Below, one piece after another: positions 1-7,993 of a DNA stretch of 64,000 nucleotides. Numbering within the stretch: position 1 is the first letter of the stretch; the number at the start of each line of letters is the position of its first letter. The stretch is taken from NCBI GenBank assembly GCA_051861445.1, contig JBHYCS010000006.1, positions 117,575 to 181,574 on the forward strand. Direction: 5' to 3'. This DNA comes from Parasediminibacterium sp051861445. GTDB taxonomy: Bacteria > Bacteroidota > Bacteroidia > Chitinophagales > Chitinophagaceae. Under the pieces are notes generated by a model, which was not told the origin of the DNA, did no database searches, and worked only from the letters and a program-made list of their open reading frames with translations. The translations under genes and the position numbers were made by a program.

Positions 1-237
1 AACAAGTATGCCATTAATCTAGTAAAAGACTCTGGCTTTTGGATTTGCAGTGGTTTATTGTTTTTTTACAGCGTTACCTTCCCTTTATTTGTTTCTGCAA
101 ACTTCATGACCGAATTTCCGCTTAAATTTGGTGAATACATTGGTGTAGCACTCATCATTTTAAACGTTTGTTTATATTCATTATTTAGTATTGCTTTTTT
201 ATGCAGAATCAACCTACGGAAATTGTTTTCATCATAG
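1..237 (+). CDS. C-terminal end of an integral membrane protein (5' end outside window)
   Basis: Frame 1 is open from the window edge to a TAG at 235-237, giving 78 residues of a protein whose start lies outside. The residues are strongly hydrophobic, with at least two membrane segments (around FWICSGLLFFYSVTFPLFV and GVALIILNVCLYSLFSIAFL) and a short basic tail. It overlaps the start of the histidine kinase gene by 37 bases in another frame, so the two are probably translationally coupled. It may be a membrane sensor partner of the kinase, which has little sensory sequence of its own. I do not recognise the family. Confidence 0.6.
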   Translation, partial: NKYAINLVKDSGFWICSGLLFFYSVTFPLFVSANFMTEFPLKFGEYIGVALIILNVCLYSLFSIAFLCRINLRKLFSS

Positions 238-1028
238 CCATAGGTGCCATTATCGCTTTATTTTTAGTAGGTTTTATTATTACAACCCTCTTTTTATACC
301 AACAACGACAACGCAAACAAGAAGAACAAATTAAAGACATTAACGAACAGTTTTTAAAAGAACTGAACAATGCCAAACTAGAAACCCACGAATACACTCT
401 TAAACAAATTGGCGTAGAATTACACGATAATATAAAACACGAATTGCAATTAATAGCCGTTGATCTTGAACGTGCTGAAATGGTTAACAATATCGAAAAA
501 GAAGACATTATCAACAACTCTAGAACATCGGTTTTAAAGCTTATAAAAGAAGTTGCCAACATGTCTGATAATTTTGTTACAGACAGTATTCAGTTTAATG
601 GTTTTTTAGACACAGTTGCTAATGAGGTAGATAAAGTAAATCGATTAAAACGGATAGCAATTATTTTTGAATCAACGGTTTACGATAATTATTTCAACCA
701 TCAAGCAAGTACATTTTTGTACAGAATGCTCCAAGAAAGCCTACAAAACATTATTAAACATGCAAACGCTACCACTGTTTTTTTAAGATTGTTTACCGAA
801 AAGGAAGATACTTTTGTAATGCAAATTGAAGATAACGGTAAAGGTTTTGATGTAGAGCAAAAGCTATTGCTACACAAACAAACAACGCCTAACGAAAGAG
901 TAAGCATCGGTTTAAAAAATATGTATAAACGTATTGCTTTAATTGGTGGTAATATTGCCATAGAAAGTACAATTGGAAAAGGTACTTGCGTAACTATTAA
1001 AGTACCTATTCCTAACGAAGAAGAATAA
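201..1028 (+). CDS. Sensor histidine kinase, NarL-type (HisKA_3 / HATPase_c)
   Basis: A 275-residue kinase with one membrane segment at about residues 8-33, then a short coiled coil. The phosphoacceptor is His75 in ELHDNIKHEL, typical of HisKA_3 kinases that pair with LuxR-type response regulators. The ATP-binding domain shows the N box (ESLQNIIKHA, about 179-188), DNGKGFD (211-217) and SIGLKNM (235-241). It has no large extracytoplasmic sensor domain, so its signal probably comes through the membrane or the partially seen upstream membrane protein. The response regulator starts 14 bases downstream, so the pair should act together. The signal is unknown. Confidence 0.9.
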   Translation: MQNQPTEIVFIIAIGAIIALFLVGFIITTLFLYQQRQRKQEEQIKDINEQFLKELNNAKLETHEYTLKQIGVELHDNIKHELQLIAVDLERAEMVNNIEKEDIINNSRTSVLKLIKEVANMSDNFVTDSIQFNGFLDTVANEVDKVNRLKRIAIIFESTVYDNYFNHQASTFLYRMLQESLQNIIKHANATTVFLRLFTEKEDTFVMQIEDNGKGFDVEQKLLLHKQTTPNERVSIGLKNMYKRIALIGGNIAIESTIGKGTCVTIKVPIPNEEE

Positions 1029-1042
1029 AGGAAAAATTAGCA

Positions 1043-1714
1043 ATGTCTTTATATCAACAAAAAATACAAATTGCGTTAGCAGACGACCATGTTTTGTTAA
1101 GAAACTCATTGGCAAAAATGGTAAACTCTTTTCCTAATTGTATGGTTTTGTTTGAAGCTGATCATGGTGAACACGTACAAGAATTTTTAAACAAACACAT
1201 TATTCCAGATATTTTACTTTTAGATATTAGTATGCCTGTTATGGATGGATTTGATACTGCCATTTGGATGAATAAGCATTTTCCGCAAGTGAAAATAATG
1301 GCATTAACCATGAATACCGACGAAAGAAGCATTATTAAAATGATGAGCTTTGGCTGCAAAAGTTTTTTAGGTAAAGAAATTTCGCCAGAAGAATTAAACA
1401 AGGCCATTAATAAGGTAATGACTGAAGATTTTTATTTGCCAGAAGCCATTTCTAAAAAAATGGCAATGGGTTTACATACTCAAAATCAGGGTCAGGGTTT
1501 TGATTATAATCCTGATTTACTTTCTGAAAAGGAAAAGGAATTTTTAAAATTAACTTGTAGCGATTTAAACTACGAAGAAATTGCCCAAGTAATGTTTGTA
1601 AGCCCAAGAACGGTAGATGGATACAGGTCTGGTTTATATAAAAAACTAAATGTAAAAACAAGATCTATGCTATCGATGTACGCTATTAAAAAAGGAATTG
1701 CAAAAAAGGAATAA
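1043..1714 (+). CDS. LuxR/NarL-family response regulator
   Basis: A 223-residue regulator with an N-terminal receiver domain (about 8-125) and a C-terminal LuxR-type helix-turn-helix (about 160-215, including LSEKEKEFLKL and EEIAQVMFVSPRTVDGY). The acidic pocket is ADD at 13-15, the phosphorylated residue is Asp61 in LLLDISMP, and the conserved Lys is in FLGKE. It is the cognate partner of the kinase 14 bases upstream. A bidirectional hairpin at 1813-1847 ends this operon and also the glucan operon arriving from the other side. Targets cannot be read from the window. Confidence 0.93.
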   Translation: MSLYQQKIQIALADDHVLLRNSLAKMVNSFPNCMVLFEADHGEHVQEFLNKHIIPDILLLDISMPVMDGFDTAIWMNKHFPQVKIMALTMNTDERSIIKMMSFGCKSFLGKEISPEELNKAINKVMTEDFYLPEAISKKMAMGLHTQNQGQGFDYNPDLLSEKEKEFLKLTCSDLNYEEIAQVMFVSPRTVDGYRSGLYKKLNVKTRSMLSMYAIKKGIAKKE

Positions 1715-1812
1715 GGGGTATTTTCTCTGAGTATTTTTCAAATACGAATTGTGTACAATAAGCAGTGTTTAGTTAATAAAATTGTTGTACATGTAATCGT
1801 ATTAAAACTAAA

Positions 1813-1847
1813 AAGAAGTGTATTAAATTTTCATCAATACACTTCTT
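1813..1847. terminator. Bidirectional intrinsic terminator between two convergent operons
   Basis: A perfect 12-base inverted repeat, AAGAAGTGTATT / AATACACTTCTT, separated by 11 bases and flanked by A and T runs. It lies between the response regulator and the end of the glucan operon, so it can serve transcripts from either side. Confidence 0.8.
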
Positions 1848-1874
1848 CTATTTCAGAAAAAATCAGTTGTACAA

Positions 1875-2771
1875 TTAAAATTTCAGTTGTTCGGTTTTAT
1901 CCCAAATTCCCCAATAAGCACCAACTGTACCTTCGGCACCAACCTTCCAACTTTCATCGAAAGAAGAAAAATAAAAAGTAGGTATATGATCATTAGCCGA
2001 CCATAATTGTGTGTTGATAAAATAATCTCTAGCACTTTTTTCAGATGGCACAGCACCTTTTAAATTTTCGCCTTTACTTGGCCAACCAGTTTCTGTAATA
2101 ATTACTTCTTTACCATTGGCAGCATCTTTGGCTTGATAGTACATTTTTTTCATGTAATCTAAAGAGTAATCGATTGGGCAGCCTTCCCAAAATGGATAAC
2201 AATTACACAATATAACGTCGCAAATTTCTGTAATGGCTGGTCTATGGCTAAACTCATAATAAGCATCTACATAACCAACAGGAATGGTTGGTATTTCAGC
2301 CTTAACTTTTTTGATATAATCTAACAATTCTTCTTCGGTTAAATCTTTTCTGTACATCACTTCATTACCTACAGCAGCAATGTCTACATATCCTTTTTTT
2401 GCAAGCTCTATCAATCCTTCTATTTCACGTTCATTTGTTTCAGAGTCATTGCCTAACCATGCACCTACAAGGGTTTTTATACCCATTTCTTTGGCAACTT
2501 TTGGAATAAATTCATTTCCTTCTGTACAAGAAAAAGAGCGTATCCACTTTGTGTATGGACGCAAAATTTCCATTCTTCTTCTAACCTGTTCTTCACTTAT
2601 AATATCACCAGGTTTCTGTCCATCTTCATATAAGCTAAAGCAAAATCCATGCACACCATTTTGCAAAATTTCTGCAAATAGGTCATTTAGGGTTTCTTCA
2701 GTTTCGCCAAACACATAATTGGTACTATTTTCTGGTCGTAACGATAATACCTGTTCTTTTCTGTATGACAT
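1875..2771 (-). CDS. Cytoplasmic GH17 beta-1,3-glucan hydrolase or transglycosylase
   Basis: A 298-residue single-domain GH17-type TIM barrel. The predicted acid/base is Glu137 in AVGNEVMY and the nucleophile is Glu227 in IITETGWPS, both GH17 signatures. There is no signal peptide, so it should act in the cytoplasm on imported oligosaccharides. It is the last gene of the operon, 10 bases downstream of the MFS-GH17 fusion, and closely resembles that fusion's C-terminal domain along its whole length (for example TKWIRSFSC, NEFIPKVAK, GYVDAYY, NCYPFWEG). The two probably arose by tandem duplication. Bacterial GH17 enzymes include both exo-glucanases and transglycosylases, and sequence alone does not separate these. 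Confidence 0.85.
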   Translation of the reverse strand: MSYRKEQVLSLRPENSTNYVFGETEETLNDLFAEILQNGVHGFCFSLYEDGQKPGDIISEEQVRRRMEILRPYTKWIRSFSCTEGNEFIPKVAKEMGIKTLVGAWLGNDSETNEREIEGLIELAKKGYVDIAAVGNEVMYRKDLTEEELLDYIKKVKAEIPTIPVGYVDAYYEFSHRPAITEICDVILCNCYPFWEGCPIDYSLDYMKKMYYQAKDAANGKEVIITETGWPSKGENLKGAVPSEKSARDYFINTQLWSANDHIPTFYFSSFDESWKVGAEGTVGAYWGIWDKTEQLKF

Positions 2772-2781
2772 AGTGGTTGTT

Positions 2782-5121
2782 TTATTGTTTAAGTAATGCG
2801 TTTTTATCCCAAATACCCCAAGTGGCTCCTACGTTGCCCTCTTGTTTAATTTTCCAAGCTTCATCAAAAGCTGAAAAATAAAAGATATCTAATTGTTTGT
2901 TTTTTGCCCAATCTTGAACAGCAATAAAATATTTTTGTGCATTGGCTGCCGATGGTTGAGCGTCTACATTATTTTCACCTTTACTTGGCCATCCTGTTTC
3001 TGTAATCAGCAATTTTTTACCTTGAGCAATATTTGTAGTAAGTTCTATCATTTTGTTTAAATAATTGATAGCGTTATGCAAACTTGCACCCTCCCAAAAT
3101 GGATAGCAGTTAATCAAAATTAAATCACATGCAGCAACTAAATTAGGTCTATTTAAATATTGATAGTATGCATCTACATAGCCAACTGATACATTACTTG
3201 GAATTGATTTTTTTACAGTATGAATGTAGCTTAATAATTCTTCTTCTGTTATTTCATTTCTGTGCAATACTTCATTTCCTATAGCTACAACATCTACTAC
3301 ACCTGCATTTGCTAATTGAATAATGGTTTTTATTTCTTGTTCATTTCGTTTTTTATCGCTACTAATCCAAGCACCCACCAACGTTTTTAATCCTTTATGT
3401 TTAGCAACTTTTGGAATCAGTTCATTACCATCACTACAAGAAAAAGTGCGTATCCATTTTGTGTACGATTTTACTACATCTAGCCTTTCGTTTATTTGAC
3501 TTTCAGAAACAACATCACCTGCATCTTGTCCATCTTTATATGCACTAAAGCATAAACCATAAACGCCATTTTTTAATGTTTGAGAAAATGATTGAGCCAG
3601 TTGTTCGGTTGATAATGTATCAAGAATTTCAAAATGATTTTCTTGTGTATTAATGGTACTTATAGATACTAATTTACCAATAATACTAGATGAAGAAGTG
3701 GCTACTTTTTTCTCTTTTCTTGCATTCAATTTTTCTCTTACTTCTAAGGCTTTGGCTTCATCAATATCATAATCTTTCATTGCCCAAATAGCAGTTAATG
3801 TGCCTAATATAGGAATGCCAACAAAGAAAATTCTAAGCCAAAACATGGTTTCATCTGTTTGTGTTGGTGCATTCGATTTAAAAGCAACTAGTGAAAGTAT
3901 TAAACCACTTAATAATCCTGCAACAGCGGTTCCAAATTTTACCATCCACCAATAAATGGCACCTAAACTTCCTTCCCTTCTTTTTCCAGTATTTAATTCA
4001 TCTATATCAATTACATCTGATGTCATCGACATCATTAACGTAAACAAACTGCCAATTCCGAATGAAAAGAAAGGTAGTGCAAATAAGAAAAGATAAGGCT
4101 TGCCTGGAACAAAAAGTAAATACAACAAAATGTACCCAAATATTGAAATGCCTTGAGAAAGTAAAAAAGCTCTCTTTTTTCCAATTACTTTCGACATTTT
4201 AGCAACTATTGGAATTACCAAAACGGTGGTAATTATTGCCCCTACACTTCCAAATAAAGTTGGCCATAAACCAAAACCTTCTTCGTTTCCTTTGAACAAA
4301 TAATATTTAATAATGAAATACGAAAAACCAGCAGTTGTTTGAAAAGCATTAAAAATTAAGAAAGTAGCAATACATATTTTTCGAAATGGTTTTATTTCGG
4401 TAGAAGCTTTTAAACCTTCTTTAATTTCTCCAAAACTATTTAAAATGCCCTTTAGATCGATTGGACTATAATTTTCGTTTAATGTAGATTTACTTGGAAT
4501 AAAAAATGCTGGAATAGCTGCTAAAATAGTACAACCAATAGCTACATAAACCGATAATGTACGAACTGCTACTTCACTAGATGAAAACAAAGATTTGTCT
4601 GCCATAATAACCCAAAACCAAGGTGCAATAACCCAAGCTAATTGACCAATTAATTGAGACGTAGCCATTATATTGGTACGTTCATGGAAATCGTTACTCA
4701 TTTCGTATCCCATTGCTACATAAGGAATACTAAAAATGGTAAGACCAGAATAAAAAACTAACGATACAACTAAGAAGTAAATAAAATTGTACGTAACACC
4801 ATTTTCAACAAATAGCTGCCACATAAATGCAAATGAAAAACCTAAAATAATAGCACCTGCTAAAACATATTGTCTTCTTCTACCCCATTTAGATTTCGTG
4901 TTATCACTCACATATCCCATTATTAAATCAAACAAGGCATCATAAAACTTCGGAACAAAATAAGTAAGTCCAAGCAACAAACCACTAAAACCTAGCTTTT
5001 CTACTAGTACAACAGTAAAAATGCCAATCATTGCTGGAAACATTTGATTTGCCAACATACCCAATCCAAAAGCAATTTTTTGACCTAATGGAACTTTAGC
5101 AGAAGAGAGTGATTGTGACAT
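2782..5121 (-). CDS. MFS sugar:cation symporter (GPH type) fused to a C-terminal GH17 domain
   Basis: A 779-residue fusion. Residues 1 to about 465 form a twelve-helix glycoside-pentoside-hexuronide-type symporter, with the conserved YDALFDLIMGYVSDNTKSKWGRRR loop (split here as YDALFDLIMG and YVSDNTKSKWGRRR). A charged linker (REKLNARKEKK) leads to a full GH17 domain from about 490 with IGNEVLHR and ITETGWPS catalytic motifs. An even number of helices puts the C terminus, and so the GH17 domain, in the cytoplasm, where it could cut the sugar as it enters. The neighbours are GH30 upstream (9-base gap) and the paralogous free GH17 downstream. Both catalytic Glu residues and the transporter core look intact. 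Confidence 0.88.
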   Translation of the reverse strand: MSQSLSSAKVPLGQKIAFGLGMLANQMFPAMIGIFTVVLVEKLGFSGLLLGLTYFVPKFYDALFDLIMGYVSDNTKSKWGRRRQYVLAGAIILGFSFAFMWQLFVENGVTYNFIYFLVVSLVFYSGLTIFSIPYVAMGYEMSNDFHERTNIMATSQLIGQLAWVIAPWFWVIMADKSLFSSSEVAVRTLSVYVAIGCTILAAIPAFFIPSKSTLNENYSPIDLKGILNSFGEIKEGLKASTEIKPFRKICIATFLIFNAFQTTAGFSYFIIKYYLFKGNEEGFGLWPTLFGSVGAIITTVLVIPIVAKMSKVIGKKRAFLLSQGISIFGYILLYLLFVPGKPYLFLFALPFFSFGIGSLFTLMMSMTSDVIDIDELNTGKRREGSLGAIYWWMVKFGTAVAGLLSGLILSLVAFKSNAPTQTDETMFWLRIFFVGIPILGTLTAIWAMKDYDIDEAKALEVREKLNARKEKKVATSSSSIIGKLVSISTINTQENHFEILDTLSTEQLAQSFSQTLKNGVYGLCFSAYKDGQDAGDVVSESQINERLDVVKSYTKWIRTFSCSDGNELIPKVAKHKGLKTLVGAWISSDKKRNEQEIKTIIQLANAGVVDVVAIGNEVLHRNEITEEELLSYIHTVKKSIPSNVSVGYVDAYYQYLNRPNLVAACDLILINCYPFWEGASLHNAINYLNKMIELTTNIAQGKKLLITETGWPSKGENNVDAQPSAANAQKYFIAVQDWAKNKQLDIFYFSAFDEAWKIKQEGNVGATWGIWDKNALLKQ

Positions 5122-5130
5122 AATATTATT

Positions 5131-6627
5131 TTAGGGGGTTATTACTACAGTTTGAATTGCTTTGGCAGAAATTTTAAAATCAGTACTTTTTTTATTGAGT
5201 GCTAATGAAATGTTTTTTTCATTTTCAGATGGATTAAATATAACCACGGCAACGCTACCATCTACATTCTTTGTAGCCGTAACTTGTAGTTCATTGTCTG
5301 CATGTGAAAAACCAATTCTTGTAGCACCTGGTCTAATAAATTTGCTAAAATGAGCCATGGTGTAATATAGTGGGGTAAAGTACACTTCATCTGTATTTTC
5401 ATCTACAATTACAGGAGCTGCACACCAATTTTTAAACCAATTCGGACCACCTTGTTTATTCAACACCATATTCCAATCTACCCAACCATCTACATAATTA
5501 TTTAAGCAGCCAATAATATCGCCTGCATATCTAAATACAGGTGCGTATTTAGGATGTAAATATTTTTCTTTTTCGCTTGCCCAATCCCAACCCCAATCGG
5601 TGGCTTCTTTACTCCAATACCAACTATTATTTTTCCATGCTGGCACATCACTATCTATACAAGCTTCCGTATTTATTAAATGCTTACTAGGATTTTTAAA
5701 ATGGGCATATTGTAAATCTTTTGCAAAATAATCGTATGTACTTTCATACCAATGTATAGCAGTACCTCCGTAATATTTTGAAGAATTAGGCGTTCTATAC
5801 ATTTCATCAACCCATTCTTTAAGTCCTGCTCTATTTTGATCGTATCCTAAAATTTTTATTTTTCCATAGCCAGTTTTTTGTAAATGAGGCCCTAAATTAT
5901 ACTCTACAAAATCGGTCATTTCTTTTGGGCTAAAGAGCATACTTTCCCAATTATTACCATTTCCATGTGGCTCGTTTTCGACTGTAATTCCCCAAAAATG
6001 AATGCCGTGTTTTTTATAAGCATTAAAGTATTTAGAAAAATACAATGCCCATGTATTATAATATTGAGGCTGTAGTTTTCCGCCAACCCAATTGTTATTA
6101 TCTTTCATCCAAGGTGGAGCTGTCCAAGGTGAAGCAATAATTTTAAACCCATTTTTAGATACTTTTTGAGCATCTTTTATCATGGGAATAATTGTTTTTT
6201 CATCTTCACTTATATCAAACTGATTCAAAGCAGTATCACCTGCTGTAGTATTGTATGCATATTGATGCGTAGAAAAGTCACAGGAGTTGATATGTGTTCT
6301 TGTTAAAGAATATTTTGCTCCCGTTTCGCCAAAATAAGCTTCAATAATTTTAGCCCTACTTTTTGCACTTAACTTATTCATTAAAAATGCGGTGGCTTGT
6401 GTGAATGAACCGCCAAATCCTGTAATTTTTTGATACATTTCATTGGGGTTAATTGTAATTGTAGAAGAACTTTTAACGTTGGCTGATACAGGAATTGTAG
6501 TTAATGAATTACCTGCTGCTGATGTTTCATAAATTTTAACTTGTAGCTTTTGAGCTATAACAGTGTTCATAGATGCAGCAATCATAATCAGTGATGTAAA
6601 TGTTCGTATATATGGCGTTTTATTCAT
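5131..6627 (-). CDS. Secreted GH30 glycoside hydrolase (beta-1,6-glucanase or beta-glucosidase type)
   Basis: A 498-residue enzyme with a signal peptide (cleavage probably after VIAQ, about residue 26), a GH30 TIM barrel and a C-terminal beta-sandwich side domain typical of the family. The acid/base is Glu219 in TVENEPHG and the nucleophile is Glu321 in INTEACID. Other family marks are GFGGSFTQA, SPWTAPPWMKD and the GWVDWNMVLN strand. In laminarin loci GH30 enzymes usually remove beta-1,6-linked glucose branches, which fits the surrounding GH17 and GH16 genes. Exact subfamily and linkage are inferred. The 121-base gap upstream could hold its own promoter, but I see no clear one. Confidence 0.9.
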   Translation of the reverse strand: MNKTPYIRTFTSLIMIAASMNTVIAQKLQVKIYETSAAGNSLTTIPVSANVKSSSTITINPNEMYQKITGFGGSFTQATAFLMNKLSAKSRAKIIEAYFGETGAKYSLTRTHINSCDFSTHQYAYNTTAGDTALNQFDISEDEKTIIPMIKDAQKVSKNGFKIIASPWTAPPWMKDNNNWVGGKLQPQYYNTWALYFSKYFNAYKKHGIHFWGITVENEPHGNGNNWESMLFSPKEMTDFVEYNLGPHLQKTGYGKIKILGYDQNRAGLKEWVDEMYRTPNSSKYYGGTAIHWYESTYDYFAKDLQYAHFKNPSKHLINTEACIDSDVPAWKNNSWYWSKEATDWGWDWASEKEKYLHPKYAPVFRYAGDIIGCLNNYVDGWVDWNMVLNKQGGPNWFKNWCAAPVIVDENTDEVYFTPLYYTMAHFSKFIRPGATRIGFSHADNELQVTATKNVDGSVAVVIFNPSENEKNISLALNKKSTDFKISAKAIQTVVITP

Positions 6628-6748
6628 ACTTGGGCATTGTTAGCATATTTTAACACAGCAAAATCTTGACTAATTTAGCAATCAAAAAATGTACATTTTC
6701 AAGATGCTAAACTTTGAAAAGCTATAGTAATCAGTTACTTATTTTATT

Positions 6749-7993
6749 TTATAAAACTTTATTTGGCAATGCTACATCTTTCCACAGTAAATCTTCGTTA
6801 CCATTATATGTTTTTGTAATAGGCTTTCCATTTCTACTTAGTCCATTAAACTTCTTTGCATCCACCATTTTCCACAAAGCATATTTTGCTTCACCATGAA
6901 TATTTATTAATCCAAAATGATTTTCAGAATGTAAAGGGTTTGCACTTGCTTTCCAACATTCATCAAAAGCTTCAAAATAAAAACAGCTTATATTTTCTTT
7001 TGTAGTCCATTCATTCATTAAACTATAAAAAGTAGCGGCTTTGTATTCGTCAGTTGCTCTTGATCCATTTTTTCCATACAACTCATTACACATAGTAGCC
7101 CAACCTGTTTCTCCAATATGAATTGTTTTTTTAGGATCAATGGCATGTACATATTTTGCAACACTATAAAACTGTTTTTTGGCATACTCTACACAACGTT
7201 GCATTGCTGCATCAACTTGTTGTTTAGGAGTTAATTTTTTTTCATCTTCTGTATTCCCCCAAAAAACAGGATGGTAATGTGTATCATGCATTGGGTAAGT
7301 ATGCACAGATACATAATCTACTGCTTTTATTAATTCATTTAACTCTTTTGTATGATACACAGCATCGCCGCCACCCCATGAAGCAAAATTGTCTGAACTT
7401 GTAATCCAAAGATTTTTAGGTAGCTTATTGTGCTGTTTTAAATCTTGTAAATAAGTTACCCATTTTAAAATAATATGGGGTGTTACAAAATAGCTTGTTG
7501 CCCAATGAACCATTGCTTCGTTACCAACTGCAATAATTTTTATAATATCTGGATACATATTTGTAAGCCTCACAGCTTCTTCAATTTCTACTTGGTTTCT
7601 TTCACTTTCTTCATGATGAATAGGGTGAAAAGTTGTCCATGCATTTTTACAATCTATCCAAGCACCTAGCATAATATACATTTCAAAATTGGGCTGCTCA
7701 TTTTTCAACTCTCTTATGGCTAGAAGTAGATTAATAATCTCTTTATGATGTACATTGTACGTACGTAATACTTTTATATTAATAGCAGCTAATATTTTTA
7801 AATCATCTTTTATTTCAGCCACAGTTGGCACTACATCTCTAGTGCATGTTCTGTATCCTCCATAGCAAATGGCTTTATAATTGGAATTTCCTAAAATTTT
7901 TTCAGCTGTTACCATATCCATAGGGTTGTTTGCCTTGCAAAGAAGAAAGCAAAAAAGTAATGTAGTTGTTAATATGTTATTTATAGCCTTCAC
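6749..7993 (-). CDS. Secreted divergent GH17-like glycoside hydrolase
   Basis: A 414-residue protein with a hydrophobic N-terminal export signal (about 5-20). The catalytic layout is GH17-like: the likely acid/base is Glu159 in AVGNEAMV and the nucleophile is Glu295 in HIGETGWAT, and FYFEAFDECWKAS matches the FYFSAFDEAWKI strand of the two cytoplasmic GH17 domains of this operon. It has extra insertions and a C-terminal extension (about 365-414) not found in them. It probably acts in the periplasm on beta-1,3-glucan oligosaccharides. Its start overlaps the stop of the upstream phosphorylase candidate. Family assignment is by motif only and could be a neighbouring clan GH-A family. Confidence 0.75.
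   Translation of the reverse strand: MKAINNILTTTLLFCFLLCKANNPMDMVTAEKILGNSNYKAICYGGYRTCTRDVVPTVAEIKDDLKILAAINIKVLRTYNVHHKEIINLLLAIRELKNEQPNFEMYIMLGAWIDCKNAWTTFHPIHHEESERNQVEIEEAVRLTNMYPDIIKIIAVGNEAMVHWATSYFVTPHIILKWVTYLQDLKQHNKLPKNLWITSSDNFASWGGGDAVYHTKELNELIKAVDYVSVHTYPMHDTHYHPVFWGNTEDEKKLTPKQQVDAAMQRCVEYAKKQFYSVAKYVHAIDPKKTIHIGETGWATMCNELYGKNGSRATDEYKAATFYSLMNEWTTKENISCFYFEAFDECWKASANPLHSENHFGLINIHGEAKYALWKMVDAKKFNGLSRNGKPITKTYNGNEDLLWKDVALPNKVL

Noticed and set aside
1751..1981. Open frame of 76 codons on the plus strand after the response regulator
   Set aside because: It runs through the terminator hairpin and into the antisense of the GH17 gene; composition is not protein-like.
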